64,000 bases of DNA from Saprospiraceae bacterium (GCA_028280415.1 JANQLV010000029.1:62001-126000), one strand, 5' to 3'; shown: positions 24,456 through 33,950, counted from the first letter of the stretch. Notes: a model not told the origin generated them from the sequence alone. Numbers and translations: made by a program.

Positions 24456-27400
24456 CTAAGCTAAAAGAATATCTGTTATTTGTTTCCATTCTGCTCCATT
24501 AAGATTTGAATTTTGAGGCTTAATCTTATCCCAATCCGATTCATTCAGAGATTTAACCTTTCTCCTAACTTCATCAAATGATTGAGGATTATCCTTATCC
24601 AATAATGATTGAGCTAAATTATCTGATAGTACTCTTGGTACACCTAACATTCTAAGAGCAATAGCCTCTTTACTTTTTACTCCATAATAAACCATAGAGG
24701 GTATATACGAGTTTGTATCTTCTATATCATCATTCTTTGCGTTTACTATTCCTTCCAAAGCACTTAAACCCCATGAAGATTTGAAGGCTGTTTGAGTTAA
24801 ATAGGATATAAAATTATTGATTCTTTTATCCTCCATGTCTTTAAAGAAAGGATGTAACTTTGACAGACTTGAAATATCTGCACCATTGACCCAGTTGATT
24901 AGGATTTTAGCTACAATTTCTGGATTGAAGGGAGATTGAGAAGCATCTGTACCTAGTTTTACTTCTCTTAAATGACCAATTACATTAATTTTATCAGTCA
25001 TTGGTTTAGGGTCAGACTTATTAAATAGAACACTGGGTTTCCAATTCTCTTTGTCCGCAATCTCTGGATTTTCACTTTTTGACTGCATTATAGAGAGAAC
25101 AGATGGTACACTAAAACCTGTTTTGTCTGCGTAGGTTAGAATACCTTTAGATATTGTTTTTTGAAGATTGAAATATAAAGTTTTACAAATCTCAATGAAC
25201 TTCTTTTTGTCAGAGCTATTGGATATGTAATAACCTAAACTATCTTTAAACAATTCTTCTAACTCGTCAATATATAAATCTTCTTCAACGACATTTAACA
25301 GATGGACGATGTACTGTATCAAAGAAGACAAAGCCTCGTTATCTCTAAATAAATCTCCTCTTTGAGATGCGTTTTCAACATTCGAAAAAGCATTAATTAT
25401 CTCTTCAGAGGACAGTATCAGTTCCAACAAGGCACTAGTAATTTCTTCAGCGTCAGATTTCAAATAAGACTTGGCTTTGTCTTTATTAGTTTTTGAATTA
25501 AATGGGAAAATTATCTTACCAATATTATCTATTAATGTTCTCCCTGCTCTTCCTGCAATATTTCTAAATTCACTAACAGATAAATCTTTATCCCCTTTTC
25601 GGAAAGTATCAAAGAAAACAGATGATATTGGGAAATTCATACCTTGAGCAACTGTTGTTGTTGCGCAAATATAATTTACTTCTCCTTCTCTAATCAGATG
25701 TTCTACAAGGTGTTTAATTTCAGTAGTTAATCCTGCATGATGGACGGCTATACCTTTTTTAAGAACCTTTGATAAAACGGTAGGTTCTCCTATGACTTCT
25801 TCAATATATCTTGTAATTAAATCAATTTCAGGGGAATTTCTATTTGGTAGTTCTAAGTTATCGTAAAGGAATTCCGCTTTTTTATCGGATGTTCCTCTAC
25901 CTCTACAAAGGAATAAAATACTCTTATTTTGAGCAGAGAAATGCCTAGCACTAAACTCAAAAACTCTATCTTTCTTGGTGCTCGAAACTAAAGTAGGTTT
26001 ATCGATTTTTATAGTTCCCTCTTTTACATCCCAACCATATAAGCTAGATAAAATATCTGCTTTGAAATCATATTTATTTTCTCTTATTCCTAAAAATATT
26101 TTATCTGCCGGTTTCCAACTGACCATTATAGGAGGAATAGCGTTTTTGCCAGATGACAACCAGTCTTTAATAGCCTCTCCATTTTCCCTTTTTGGAATAA
26201 AGGGGGTAAGTAGTAGAAATCTTGTGTTTGGTCTTTCTCTTTTTATTATAGCTAAAAGAAGTTCAAGGCGAGTTCCTCTCTTCTTATCATTAAGATTGTG
26301 AGCTTCATCAACTACTACTAAGGATATGTCTTCTACAACTGGATGTTTCTTTCTTATCAGTAAATCAAACTTTTCTGGGGTAATAATTAGAATATCAATT
26401 TTTGACTCTAAAAATAAAGATTCGGAAGGGTCTAATTCAATTGCTCCTGTGCTTTTTTCAATCGCTAGATTTAGACCTTTAAAATCCTTTCTTAAGTCAT
26501 GTAAAACTTGATTTATCAATGCTCTAGTAGGAACAATATAAATCACTTTTGCTTCTGGAATAAGAGCTTTAGTTTGTAGAATTGAGAACTCAGCTAACAA
26601 TGTTTTTCCTGCACTTGTGGGCATCTGAAGTATAGTAGCATTTGATGCAGGGTCTAAAAAATTGCTTTTAATTGCTTGCTGTTGGGATGGTAGCAAGTCA
26701 ATAATACCCCTTTCATTAATGGTCTTGCATAATATTCTAATATTAGAGCTCAAACCACCTGTTTGAGTCCAAATACAGTCTTTATACAACCTTAAACAAA
26801 CAAGGTAGATTACCTTAACAATACTTTGGATTCTAGTCTGATTTTCAAGACAAGAAATAGCATATTTAGTATGTCTGTCGAGTACAGAAATTAAGTTTTT
26901 CCTATAAGAATAGCCAGTTAGCAGATAGGATGCGGTTTCTGTAAGCATCTTACAAATATGGTAATACCCTAATAGGTCACTAGCCTTATTTAGTTGTAGG
27001 TTAAAAGAGTGGTTTCTAAGATAACTTTCCTCAAACTCATTTTGTAGTTCTTGTAAGGATTCTATTGTACTAACAACATTTTTTATATCCTCATTCCCCT
27101 TTTTTCTTACTATGAAGATAATAGCTTGAAGAATGCCTCGTAAAACTTTATCTCCCCAGTTTAGTTTCTGATTCTCTTCTTGGTTTATGTATTCTTTTAA
27201 ATCAACTTGTACTTTTATACTTGAGTTAGAAAGTACCCCAGAAATTGCTAAGTAGAAGTGATAAACTACATTGGTATCCAGTTGATTAATGCCCCATAAT
27301 TCTTCAAATATTTCAAATGCTTTAGGGGCTTCAAGACAACGTAATAAATAATATACTTTTTTAAATTGAACAATAGATTCTGATTCCCAATCCTGATTAC

Positions 27401-27593
27401 TATTTGTAATAGATGATAATTGTTCATTGAAAATCAAAAATGATAACTTTACTATCTTTCCCTCATCAGTATTGGACAAACTTGTATTTGTGAGTAGTTT
27501 TTCAACATAACTATATTTACTGTTTTCGTATATCTCTTCAAAAACAGGATTCTCAGCTAAAATTGATTTTATATTTACCTCGCCTTTATCCAT
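24456..27593 (-). CDS. hamB: HamB, Ski2-like SF2 helicase of a Hachiman defence system
   Basis: A 1045-aa protein. The N-terminal 290 residues are helical. The helicase core has Walker A PTSAGKT (325-331), DEAH (429-432), an unusual motif III LLTPF, motif V ATTTVAQGMNFP and motif VI RNIAGRAGR. The C-terminal part is helical with Ski2-like features. Together with the upstream DUF1837-like nuclease it matches Hachiman (HamA/HamB), which protects against phage by DNA-damage-triggered nuclease activity. It starts inside the hamA stop region (8-base overlap), so the two are coupled. Confidence 0.85.
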   Translation of the reverse strand: MDKGEVNIKSILAENPVFEEIYENSKYSYVEKLLTNTSLSNTDEGKIVKLSFLIFNEQLSSITNSNQDWESESIVQFKKVYYLLRCLEAPKAFEIFEELWGINQLDTNVVYHFYLAISGVLSNSSIKVQVDLKEYINQEENQKLNWGDKVLRGILQAIIFIVRKKGNEDIKNVVSTIESLQELQNEFEESYLRNHSFNLQLNKASDLLGYYHICKMLTETASYLLTGYSYRKNLISVLDRHTKYAISCLENQTRIQSIVKVIYLVCLRLYKDCIWTQTGGLSSNIRILCKTINERGIIDLLPSQQQAIKSNFLDPASNATILQMPTSAGKTLLAEFSILQTKALIPEAKVIYIVPTRALINQVLHDLRKDFKGLNLAIEKSTGAIELDPSESLFLESKIDILIITPEKFDLLIRKKHPVVEDISLVVVDEAHNLNDKKRGTRLELLLAIIKRERPNTRFLLLTPFIPKRENGEAIKDWLSSGKNAIPPIMVSWKPADKIFLGIRENKYDFKADILSSLYGWDVKEGTIKIDKPTLVSSTKKDRVFEFSARHFSAQNKSILFLCRGRGTSDKKAEFLYDNLELPNRNSPEIDLITRYIEEVIGEPTVLSKVLKKGIAVHHAGLTTEIKHLVEHLIREGEVNYICATTTVAQGMNFPISSVFFDTFRKGDKDLSVSEFRNIAGRAGRTLIDNIGKIIFPFNSKTNKDKAKSYLKSDAEEITSALLELILSSEEIINAFSNVENASQRGDLFRDNEALSSLIQYIVHLLNVVEEDLYIDELEELFKDSLGYYISNSSDKKKFIEICKTLYFNLQKTISKGILTYADKTGFSVPSVLSIMQSKSENPEIADKENWKPSVLFNKSDPKPMTDKINVIGHLREVKLGTDASQSPFNPEIVAKILINWVNGADISSLSKLHPFFKDMEDKRINNFISYLTQTAFKSSWGLSALEGIVNAKNDDIEDTNSYIPSMVYYGVKSKEAIALRMLGVPRVLSDNLAQSLLDKDNPQSFDEVRRKVKSLNESDWDKIKPQNSNLNGAEWKQITDILLA

Positions 27594-28401
27594 TTATCTT
27601 TTCCTCAACTTTTTTATGGAATAAATCAACAGTTTCTGAAATTGGCTTATCAAAAACAGGTACAATGAAATGTATGCGATTCGGTGAAAAACTGTCTTTT
27701 TGGGATTTCATTTTGCCAAAGTCTTTGTCACCATAGCATTCTGTGTCACGCACTAGGCAACAACCAAAAACAAGCTCGTAAATATTTTCCATTCCCTCAA
27801 TCTCTAAGGCCATCAAGACTAATGTAAAATTAGCCGCATCTTTTGCATCAAGTTTTTTTGCATAGTTAGAAATTCTCCTTTTGAGATATGTTTTATCAGA
27901 TGAGGTATATTTTAGTTGCTCTCTATAGATGTCCTCTGAGACCTGAGGAGGGCTTTTTTGTTCGCTAGAAACTTTTGCCTCTCCAATGAATATTTCTATT
28001 TTCCCAGATAATTCTTTGTAACCAGTCACATCTATTCCTCTACCTGGTAAATCGTTATGTTCTCTATCCCAAATATTCTTAAGTGGGATGACAAAAGATT
28101 CTCCAAGTCCTGCATACCCTGCATCAAAATACATAGTAAGCAGCATCTCTCCTAAGTCGCTTCTATAAATATCTTTAACTGATCTATCTGAAACCCTAAT
28201 AGGTTGAGTATTTTTAGCAAAGTAGTCTTTGATGTTTTGAGTAGAGAAACCTAAGTTTTTGAATCTAGGATCATTTTCTATATCCTCAATATTTTTCACA
28301 TGAGACCTCAGCTCTATGTATTTATCAGCAAACTCCTCTATTCTTTCTTCTGTTATAGAGAAATCCAATTTTTCAAATTTATGTTTTTCTGTTTCAGCCA
28401 T
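27586..28401 (-). CDS. hamA: HamA, DUF1837-family PD-(D/E)XK effector of Hachiman
   Basis: A 271-aa nuclease-fold protein. The active-site layout is visible: E85 (LGEMLL), D124 (GIDVTG), then E141-x-K143 (GEAKVS), so catalysis looks intact. In Hachiman, HamA degrades DNA when released by the HamB helicase that senses damaged DNA. It lies directly upstream of hamB with an 8-base overlap. The DUF1837 assignment rests on motif order and gene pairing. Confidence 0.85.
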   Translation of the reverse strand: MAETEKHKFEKLDFSITEERIEEFADKYIELRSHVKNIEDIENDPRFKNLGFSTQNIKDYFAKNTQPIRVSDRSVKDIYRSDLGEMLLTMYFDAGYAGLGESFVIPLKNIWDREHNDLPGRGIDVTGYKELSGKIEIFIGEAKVSSEQKSPPQVSEDIYREQLKYTSSDKTYLKRRISNYAKKLDAKDAANFTLVLMALEIEGMENIYELVFGCCLVRDTECYGDKDFGKMKSQKDSFSPNRIHFIVPVFDKPISETVDLFHKKVEEKING

Positions 28402-28610
28402 AACTTATAGGGCAATCTGTATTTTTAACTATTTTATTACCCCTTCTTACATAATATTAACTACGGTTTTTATAGGATTGTTGTCACTAAATCCTTTACA
28501 CAAATGTAATTTAAAAGTTGAAGTTAACCAACTAAAGCAATTTTCAAAGAAATAATTCTTTTTATCATCTTTCTTTGGTAAAAGCTCAATAGAATGGGAT
28601 AACCTCAATT

Positions 28611-28629
28611 GTGTCAACGATGTTGACAC
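28611..28629. promoter_or_regulatory. Perfect palindrome GTGTCAAC-gat-GTTGACAC: operator candidate
   Basis: Eight-base perfect arms with a three-base spacer, 210 bases upstream of hamA and 44 bases after the DUF1016 stop. Without a U-tract it is more like a protein-binding operator than a terminator. It could control the defence operon. Confidence 0.5.
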
Positions 28630-28672
28630 TGTATTTAAGTAGGTAGATTACAAGTTTATTTCCCATTAAATA

Positions 28673-29677
28673 TTAGGTTAATGGTTTTTTCAACTGCTCG
28701 GGGCTAGGAATTTTACCACTCAATTCATCAGGTAATTTTTCAATCAACTGATATTCAGCAACCCCAACAGGTTTATTACTAGATCGCAAGGCATACTCAA
28801 CTTCTAAATTATTTTTCTCCGCACAAAGGATAATCCCGATTGCAGGATTCTCATGCGGGAGTTTGTGTTTGTCATCAAGCAATTCAAGATAGAAATTCAT
28901 CTTTCCTGCGTGTTCAGGTTCAAAGCTACCTATCTTTAACTCAACTGCTACAAGACATTGCAAATGCCTATGATAAAAAAGCAGATCAATACGATACGTT
29001 TTGTTGCCTAATGATATTGGGTACTGATTGCCAATAAAAGCAAAGCCATACCCTAACTCCAAGATAAAAGATTGAAGCTTACGCAACAACTCGTTTTCTA
29101 ACTCCATTTCAAGGATAGGTTTGTCAACACCAAGAAACTCTAAATTGTAACTGCTTTTAATTGTTTCATCAGCTTGTTCAGCTAAATGTTTGGGAAGTGT
29201 TTTTTCAAAATTGGTTTGCTTGGGAAGTTGTACTTGTCTTTGATAGGCTTCTGCTTTGATCTGATTGAGCAGTACCCCCCTGCTCCATCCCATCTGGCTA
29301 CTTGCTTCTATGTAATATTGTTGTTCTTCTCTACTCTTTGCCTTCTGCATAATGAGCAAATTATGCCCCCAAGGAATTTCTGCAACAGCTTGTTGCAGTT
29401 TTACATCATCCTTATAAGTTTCATAGAAAACCCTCATATACCAAAGGTTCCGAGAAGAAAAACCAGTTTTAGAGGGATAGGTTTCTTGTAGGTCTTTTGA
29501 AAGCTTTTCAACGATGCTCTTTCCCCATCCATGTTTTTGTTGGCTTTCTACAATTTGCTTTCCCATTTCCCAATACAGCGTGATGAGTGAACGATTGACT
29601 TGCTGAGCGGCTCTAGTTCGCTCCTTCTGAATAGTTATTTTGATGCGGTCTAAAAAAGAAAGATAATCTTTGTTCAT
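28673..29677 (-). CDS. DUF1016/YhcG-family PD-(D/E)XK nuclease
   Basis: A 334-aa protein. The N-terminal DUF1016 domain (about 1-150) has the typical LYWEMGKQIVESQQ and WGHNLLIM segments. The C-terminal nuclease domain (about 165-320) carries the motif YRIDLLFYHRHLQCLVAVELK, shown here in part: D in RIDLLF and E-x-K in VELKIG. The family is frequent in defence islands and near restriction genes, but its role is unproven. It lies beside hamAB and within 190 bases of the tRNA. Confidence 0.88.
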   Translation of the reverse strand: MNKDYLSFLDRIKITIQKERTRAAQQVNRSLITLYWEMGKQIVESQQKHGWGKSIVEKLSKDLQETYPSKTGFSSRNLWYMRVFYETYKDDVKLQQAVAEIPWGHNLLIMQKAKSREEQQYYIEASSQMGWSRGVLLNQIKAEAYQRQVQLPKQTNFEKTLPKHLAEQADETIKSSYNLEFLGVDKPILEMELENELLRKLQSFILELGYGFAFIGNQYPISLGNKTYRIDLLFYHRHLQCLVAVELKIGSFEPEHAGKMNFYLELLDDKHKLPHENPAIGIILCAEKNNLEVEYALRSSNKPVGVAEYQLIEKLPDELSGKIPSPEQLKKPLT

Positions 29678-29789
29678 TTTGACTATGGTTTAAGTGTAAT
29701 AATCAGTGTGTTTTCATGGTACAGCATCATGAAAAATTTTAAACCATAGAATTTTATTGGTAGACAATGTGGTGAGAAACGAACTGGTT

Positions 29790-29809
29790 TGTTGTACCTA
29801 TGTTGTACC
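29790..29809. repeat. Tandem TGTTGTACC repeat near the tRNA
   Basis: Two copies (29790-29798 and 29801-29809) at an 11-base period, 50 bases from the tRNA 3' end. Helical spacing suggests a protein-binding array, for example integrase arm sites. Confidence 0.35.
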
Positions 29810-29816
29810 ATCAACT

Positions 29817-29855
29817 AAAAAAGCCTCAATAATCCACTGATTATCAAGGCTTTTT
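29817..29855 (-). terminator. tRNA-Gln terminator
   Basis: AAAAAAGCCT pairs with AGGCTTTTT around AATAATC/GATTAT; the leftward strand ends in a U-run. It starts 6 bases after the tRNA 3' end. It may work in both directions. Confidence 0.8.
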
Positions 29856-29860
29856 ATCTG

Positions 29861-29932
29861 TTGACCCACTAGGACTCGAACCTAGAATGGCTGGACCAAA
29901 ACCAGCTGTGTTGCCAATTACACCATGGGTCA
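29861..29932 (-). tRNA. tRNA-Gln (anticodon UUG)
   Basis: A 72-base cloverleaf: acceptor arms TGACCCA/TGGGTCA, anticodon stem GCTGG/CCAGC with loop TTTTGGT (anticodon TTG), T arm CTAGG-TTCGAGT-CCTAG and discriminator A. The CCA is not encoded. Its 3' end faces the mobile region, the usual orientation for a tRNA att site. Confidence 0.95.
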
Positions 29933-29956
29933 ATTCCAGCTTTTAGGAAGCGAATG

Positions 29957-29987
29957 CAAATTTATAACAAAAAAAGAATTTTGTAAA
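29957..29987 (-). promoter_or_regulatory. Bacteroidota-type promoter of tRNA-Gln
   Basis: On the minus strand TAAATTTG (29957-29964) fits the -7 consensus TAnnTTTG. TTTAC (29983-29987) is 18 bases upstream, near the -33 position. Transcription would start about 15-20 bases before the tRNA. Confidence 0.6.
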
Positions 29988-30102
29988 GTTTCCAAGGGAA
30001 AAATTTAATCTGATTGCTCAATTGGCTTTTTAATAAGACAAACTTACTCGTAAACCTTTATAAAGGCAGAGATTTTTGATCCAAGAGTAAAGAGCTTAAC
30101 TG

Positions 30103-30142
30103 AAAAAAGGGGATTCCACATCCCATTGCGAAATCCCCCTTT
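30103..30142 (-). terminator. Terminator of the secreted-protein gene
   Basis: On the minus strand AGGGGGATTT pairs with AATCCCCTTTTTT; a U-run follows. It is 50 bases after the stop at 30193. Confidence 0.8.
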
Positions 30143-30192
30143 AGGAGTATGTACCTTTTATCCAGATCGGGAGGGTACTATAACAAAATTAT

Positions 30193-30705
30193 TTATTGCT
30201 GCTGGCCAATCTCATGCTCATCTACCCGTACACATAGATCACCCGAAGGGCTATAGCCACAAATAGCCCCTTCGTTAATTTTAGCGCAGACTTTAAGGGT
30301 AAATGGCCCAATTCTGATTTCCTTCCAATAACAATGAACGAAAGTACTTCCGGCCGCTATCCCCATTTGTGCTAAACTGGGAAATTGCTGGGTACAGGCC
30401 ATTTCTTCCGAAACCAAAACTTGCTGGACCGTTGCTACACCATCTTTCTGGCCATAGGCACAGAAGTAATATGCTTTTTCTGTTCCCCAGTGTACATCCA
30501 CCCGGTCAATATTATCGAGCTTGGTAGCTAAAAACTGACCTAGGTTTGCTATCAAGGCTGTATTCGATTCGGTGGTGAAAAGTTTTTCGGCTTTTGATTT
30601 TTCGTCTAATAAATGATCGTAGAGGTTCTCTGAAGTACTCCAGTTAAAGGCGGTCAGGCTAATAATGACCATAAAAAGGACGCTTGTGAAAATTGCTTTT
30701 TTCAT
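30193..30705 (-). CDS. Secreted hypothetical protein
   Basis: A 170-aa protein with a signal peptide (MKKAIFTSVLFMVIISLTAF). The mature part has several cysteines and ends in a Gly/Cys-rich segment (AICGYSPSGDLCV). No family is recognised. It has its own terminator. Confidence 0.65.
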   Translation of the reverse strand: MKKAIFTSVLFMVIISLTAFNWSTSENLYDHLLDEKSKAEKLFTTESNTALIANLGQFLATKLDNIDRVDVHWGTEKAYYFCAYGQKDGVATVQQVLVSEEMACTQQFPSLAQMGIAAGSTFVHCYWKEIRIGPFTLKVCAKINEGAICGYSPSGDLCVRVDEHEIGQQQ

Positions 30706-30946
30706 GAGGAAATGTTTTGGTGAATGCCTACTTCGGAATTAGCCTCAATCAGCGAGCTATGCTCCATAGCGATGAGGAAGATGGCTTTTCGGCTTATTCC
30801 CATCTAAATATATCTGATACTATTCGAGTTATTTGTAGATATTACTGCGGGGAATCACCTTTAATTTACATAAAGCTATTCACTTAAAGAAAAGAGGATG
30901 GTATATTTTTACTTCTGGGTGTATTTTGTTTTGAACAAGTCTGATT

Positions 30947-31798
30947 TCAAGCCCTTAGACTCTTTTGTAATTGGTTTAGAAAATGCTGGTACATAGCATC
31001 ATCATTGAGAATATCGTACAACAACTCATGGTATTCGGGAAAGTCCGACAGATTATTATGTCCGGCATCTTTGATAGGATAGACCTTCACTTTTTGCGGA
31101 ACTACACTTTTAAGTAGTTTTGAGTTTCTAAATGGAATAAGTCGATCTTTGGTACCATGTAAAATAAAAATTGGGCAACTCACTTTTTTGATAAATTGAT
31201 CGGTACGAATCTGGTATTTTAATAGCCAGCGAATAGGTAGAAAGAATCCATAACGCCGGATTTGGTATAGAAAACTAAAATAAGGGGAATCGAGGATTAG
31301 CATCATTGGAGAGTTCCAGGAAGCAATACGGGTCGCAATTCCGCTTCCCAGGGATCGGCCATAGATGATAATACCTTGTTCGGGATAGTTTTTCGTTAAC
31401 CATTTGTAGATGTGTTGGGCATCACTGTATAGTATAGCCTCCGTTCGTTTACCTTTGCTTTTGCCAAATCCACGATAATCTACCATAAAGAAATCATAGC
31501 CCTTACTGACAAAGTCCCGGGCAAATTTTCCCCAACCCTTGATACTTTTCGAATTGCCTTTGAAGTAGTATATGACACCTTTGGAGTTAGGTACTTTGAA
31601 ATGAATGCCATTAATGCTGCCTCCGTCTTCCATTTCAAAATTGACTTCTTCAAAGGGGAAGGGATATTTGTATTGAAAATAGCTGGGCAGTTTTTCCGGG
31701 CGAAAAAAGAATAAATCCTGAGCAAAATAAAAAAGTAGCATTAAGACCAGGTAAACAATAGCTAATATGACCAGTAGCTTCATCATCCGATTAGGCAC
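30947..31798 (-). CDS. Membrane-anchored alpha/beta hydrolase (BEM46-like)
   Basis: A 283-aa hydrolase with an N-terminal membrane anchor (about 6-25). The oxyanion strand VIYYFKGN is followed by the nucleophile elbow GRSLGSG, an acid in HGTKDRLIPF and the catalytic His in DAGHNNL. This fits the BEM46/ABHD family of envelope hydrolases. The substrate is unknown. It lies 54 bases after hpt on the same strand and may be co-transcribed. Confidence 0.8.
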   Translation of the reverse strand: MPNRMMKLLVILAIVYLVLMLLFYFAQDLFFFRPEKLPSYFQYKYPFPFEEVNFEMEDGGSINGIHFKVPNSKGVIYYFKGNSKSIKGWGKFARDFVSKGYDFFMVDYRGFGKSKGKRTEAILYSDAQHIYKWLTKNYPEQGIIIYGRSLGSGIATRIASWNSPMMLILDSPYFSFLYQIRRYGFFLPIRWLLKYQIRTDQFIKKVSCPIFILHGTKDRLIPFRNSKLLKSVVPQKVKVYPIKDAGHNNLSDFPEYHELLYDILNDDAMYQHFLNQLQKSLRA

Positions 31799-31852
31799 TT
31801 TGTCAATACAAAATAGCGTTTTTCTTCCGAATTACCGGTGATGAAAGCCTGT

Positions 31853-32410
31853 TTATTCAGAGACTAGCTGATATATGGCTGGAAGATTGCGCCCGGCCTC
31901 ATTATAATCCAAACCGTAACCAACAACAAATCGATTTGGAATCTCAAAGCCGGTATAATCAATTTTAAGTGGATGTTGTAAAGCCTTGGGTTTGAACAAA
32001 AGGGTAGCCAGTTTTACAGAAGCCGGTTCAAACTTTTTTATCTGTTGCAGGAAATGATGTATTGTCGTTCCCGTATCAATGATATCTTCCACAATAATTA
32101 TATCACGACCTCTGATGTCCAGGCTCAATCCAATTTGTGTGGCAACTACTCCGGAGCTTTCCAATCCCTGATAAGAAGAAAGCTTTACAAAAGTCATTTC
32201 ACATTCCAGCTTACAGGCTCTGAGCAGGTCGGCCATAAACACATAAGACCCGTTGAGAATCGCAATGAATATTGGTTTTTTCCCGAGGTAATCTTGTGTG
32301 ATTTGCTTACCTAGTTTGTCAACCGTTGAACTGATCTGCTCTTTGGAGAGGAATGGTTCAAACTCTAAATCCAATACTCGTATTCTATTTGTTTTTACTG
32401 TTTCCGACAT
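31853..32410 (-). CDS. hpt: Hypoxanthine phosphoribosyltransferase
   Basis: A 185-aa type I phosphoribosyltransferase, the usual length. The PRPP-binding motif is IIIVEDIIDTGTT. The N-terminal KKPIFIAILNGSYVF and the C-terminal YGLDYNE are typical of bacterial Hpt. It converts hypoxanthine or guanine plus PRPP to IMP or GMP in purine salvage in the cytoplasm. Confidence 0.93.
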   Translation of the reverse strand: MSETVKTNRIRVLDLEFEPFLSKEQISSTVDKLGKQITQDYLGKKPIFIAILNGSYVFMADLLRACKLECEMTFVKLSSYQGLESSGVVATQIGLSLDIRGRDIIIVEDIIDTGTTIHHFLQQIKKFEPASVKLATLLFKPKALQHPLKIDYTGFEIPNRFVVGYGLDYNEAGRNLPAIYQLVSE

Positions 32411-32474
32411 TACTTAATGAATCAAGGTTTAACAATATAGGTGTTTCTTTGCTTGGGAAGACGGTACTAAAAAG

Positions 32475-33869
32475 CTATAAACCATATTTATCAATTAGAT
32501 AGACCAGACTCGTGATTGCTGCTGCACCAAGCTCAAGTTCTCTTTTATTGACCGCATCCATATTGTCTGCTGCCGTATGATGATAATCAAAATACCGCTG
32601 CGAATCGGGCCGGAAGCCAAAAAGGAGCCCCTTTTGACTTTTCAATGGAGAAATATCCGCACCACTTCCGCCTTTGTTAAAACTCAGGTTATATGCTTCC
32701 AGAAGCGGAAACCATTCAATGACTTTTTTAAATTTTTGATTGAAAATTAAATCATCACCATCGACACTAAAACCTCTTGGTGTAAAACCTCCGGCATCTG
32801 ATTCTATAGCTGCCAGGTGAAACTCTCCTTTTTTATTGGAAGCAGCAGCATAGGATAAACCTCCGGCCAGCCCATTCTCTTCATTCATGAAAAGGACACA
32901 TCGAATGGTTCTTTTAGGGCGATAGGCTAATCGTTTGAGCAATTGCAGAACTTCCATCGCGTGAACACAACCCGCTCCATCATCATGTGCTCCACCGCCA
33001 ATATCCCAGGAATCCAAATGTCCCCCGACGAGTATAATTTCTTCGGGGAATTCAGCCCCTGTCCACTCTCCGACCACACTATAAGACAGTTTATCTTCTA
33101 ATTTTCGGCAATTTGTAAAGATGTAAACCTTGAGCCTTTCTTTTTTTAAAAGACTACTCAATAATTCAGCATCATTGGTACTAATAGCTAAAGCGGGGAT
33201 GGGGGGATCATCGTTGAATACAGTGACTCCGGTATGTGGAACATCATCTAGTTTAGTTGTCATAGAACGAACCAGGGTAGCCACTGCTCCGTATCTTGAT
33301 GCTCTGGCTGGACCATTGACCCGCTGATCAACGGCTCCTCCGTAGGCATTGAAAGTGCGAATTTGTGTCGGATCCATTGGTCGGTTATAAAAAACAATCT
33401 TTCCTTCAATTCCTGCCCGTCCCAGCTTATCCACTTCATCAAGACTCTTTACTTCGACGACCTCTGCTACCAGGCCTCCCGGAGCAGTTCCAATAGAATT
33501 TCCCAGGGCCAGGGCTTTAAGATCAATAGTACCTGCTGTTCCCGAGTTGATTATTCTTACCTGCTCCTGATCGCCTCTTACCCAGTGTGGAACCATACAT
33601 GGTTCCAGCCAAACCGAATCCAACCCCAGGGTATCTAACATTTGCCGGGTGTATTCAACAGCAGCGGCAGCTTGCGGCGAACCAGCCAGTCTTCCTCCGA
33701 TTCGGGTGGTCAAATGCTCCAGCCAATTATAACACTGCCCCTCGGTAAGTGCTTTGTCATAGATGGATCTAATGAAAAAGGCATCATCATCTTTGATGTC
33801 ATTTTGCTGGGCAAACAGTCCGAATACATAGAAAATTAAAGAAAAGCCCGTAAAAATTATTCTCTTCAT
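32475..33869 (-). CDS. Secreted M28-family metallopeptidase
   Basis: A 464-aa protein from the ATG at 33867-33869, chosen because a signal peptide follows at once (MKRIIFTGFSLIFYVFGLFAQ); an upstream in-frame ATG at 33950 would bury it. Zinc ligands of M28 aminopeptidases are present: GGHLDSWD, HDDGAGC, MNEENG, ESDAGG and the late HHTAADN. A PA-like insert precedes the catalytic domain. It should remove N-terminal residues or act as a carboxypeptidase outside the cytoplasm. Confidence 0.88.
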   Translation of the reverse strand: MKRIIFTGFSLIFYVFGLFAQQNDIKDDDAFFIRSIYDKALTEGQCYNWLEHLTTRIGGRLAGSPQAAAAVEYTRQMLDTLGLDSVWLEPCMVPHWVRGDQEQVRIINSGTAGTIDLKALALGNSIGTAPGGLVAEVVEVKSLDEVDKLGRAGIEGKIVFYNRPMDPTQIRTFNAYGGAVDQRVNGPARASRYGAVATLVRSMTTKLDDVPHTGVTVFNDDPPIPALAISTNDAELLSSLLKKERLKVYIFTNCRKLEDKLSYSVVGEWTGAEFPEEIILVGGHLDSWDIGGGAHDDGAGCVHAMEVLQLLKRLAYRPKRTIRCVLFMNEENGLAGGLSYAAASNKKGEFHLAAIESDAGGFTPRGFSVDGDDLIFNQKFKKVIEWFPLLEAYNLSFNKGGSGADISPLKSQKGLLFGFRPDSQRYFDYHHTAADNMDAVNKRELELGAAAITSLVYLIDKYGL

Positions 33870-33950
33870 TGTTATTGATAAAAAGTTTGACGAAAATTTC
33901 AACCCTCTCTTGCAAAGGTAATTTATTGGAATAAGAATCAGGCTACTCAT

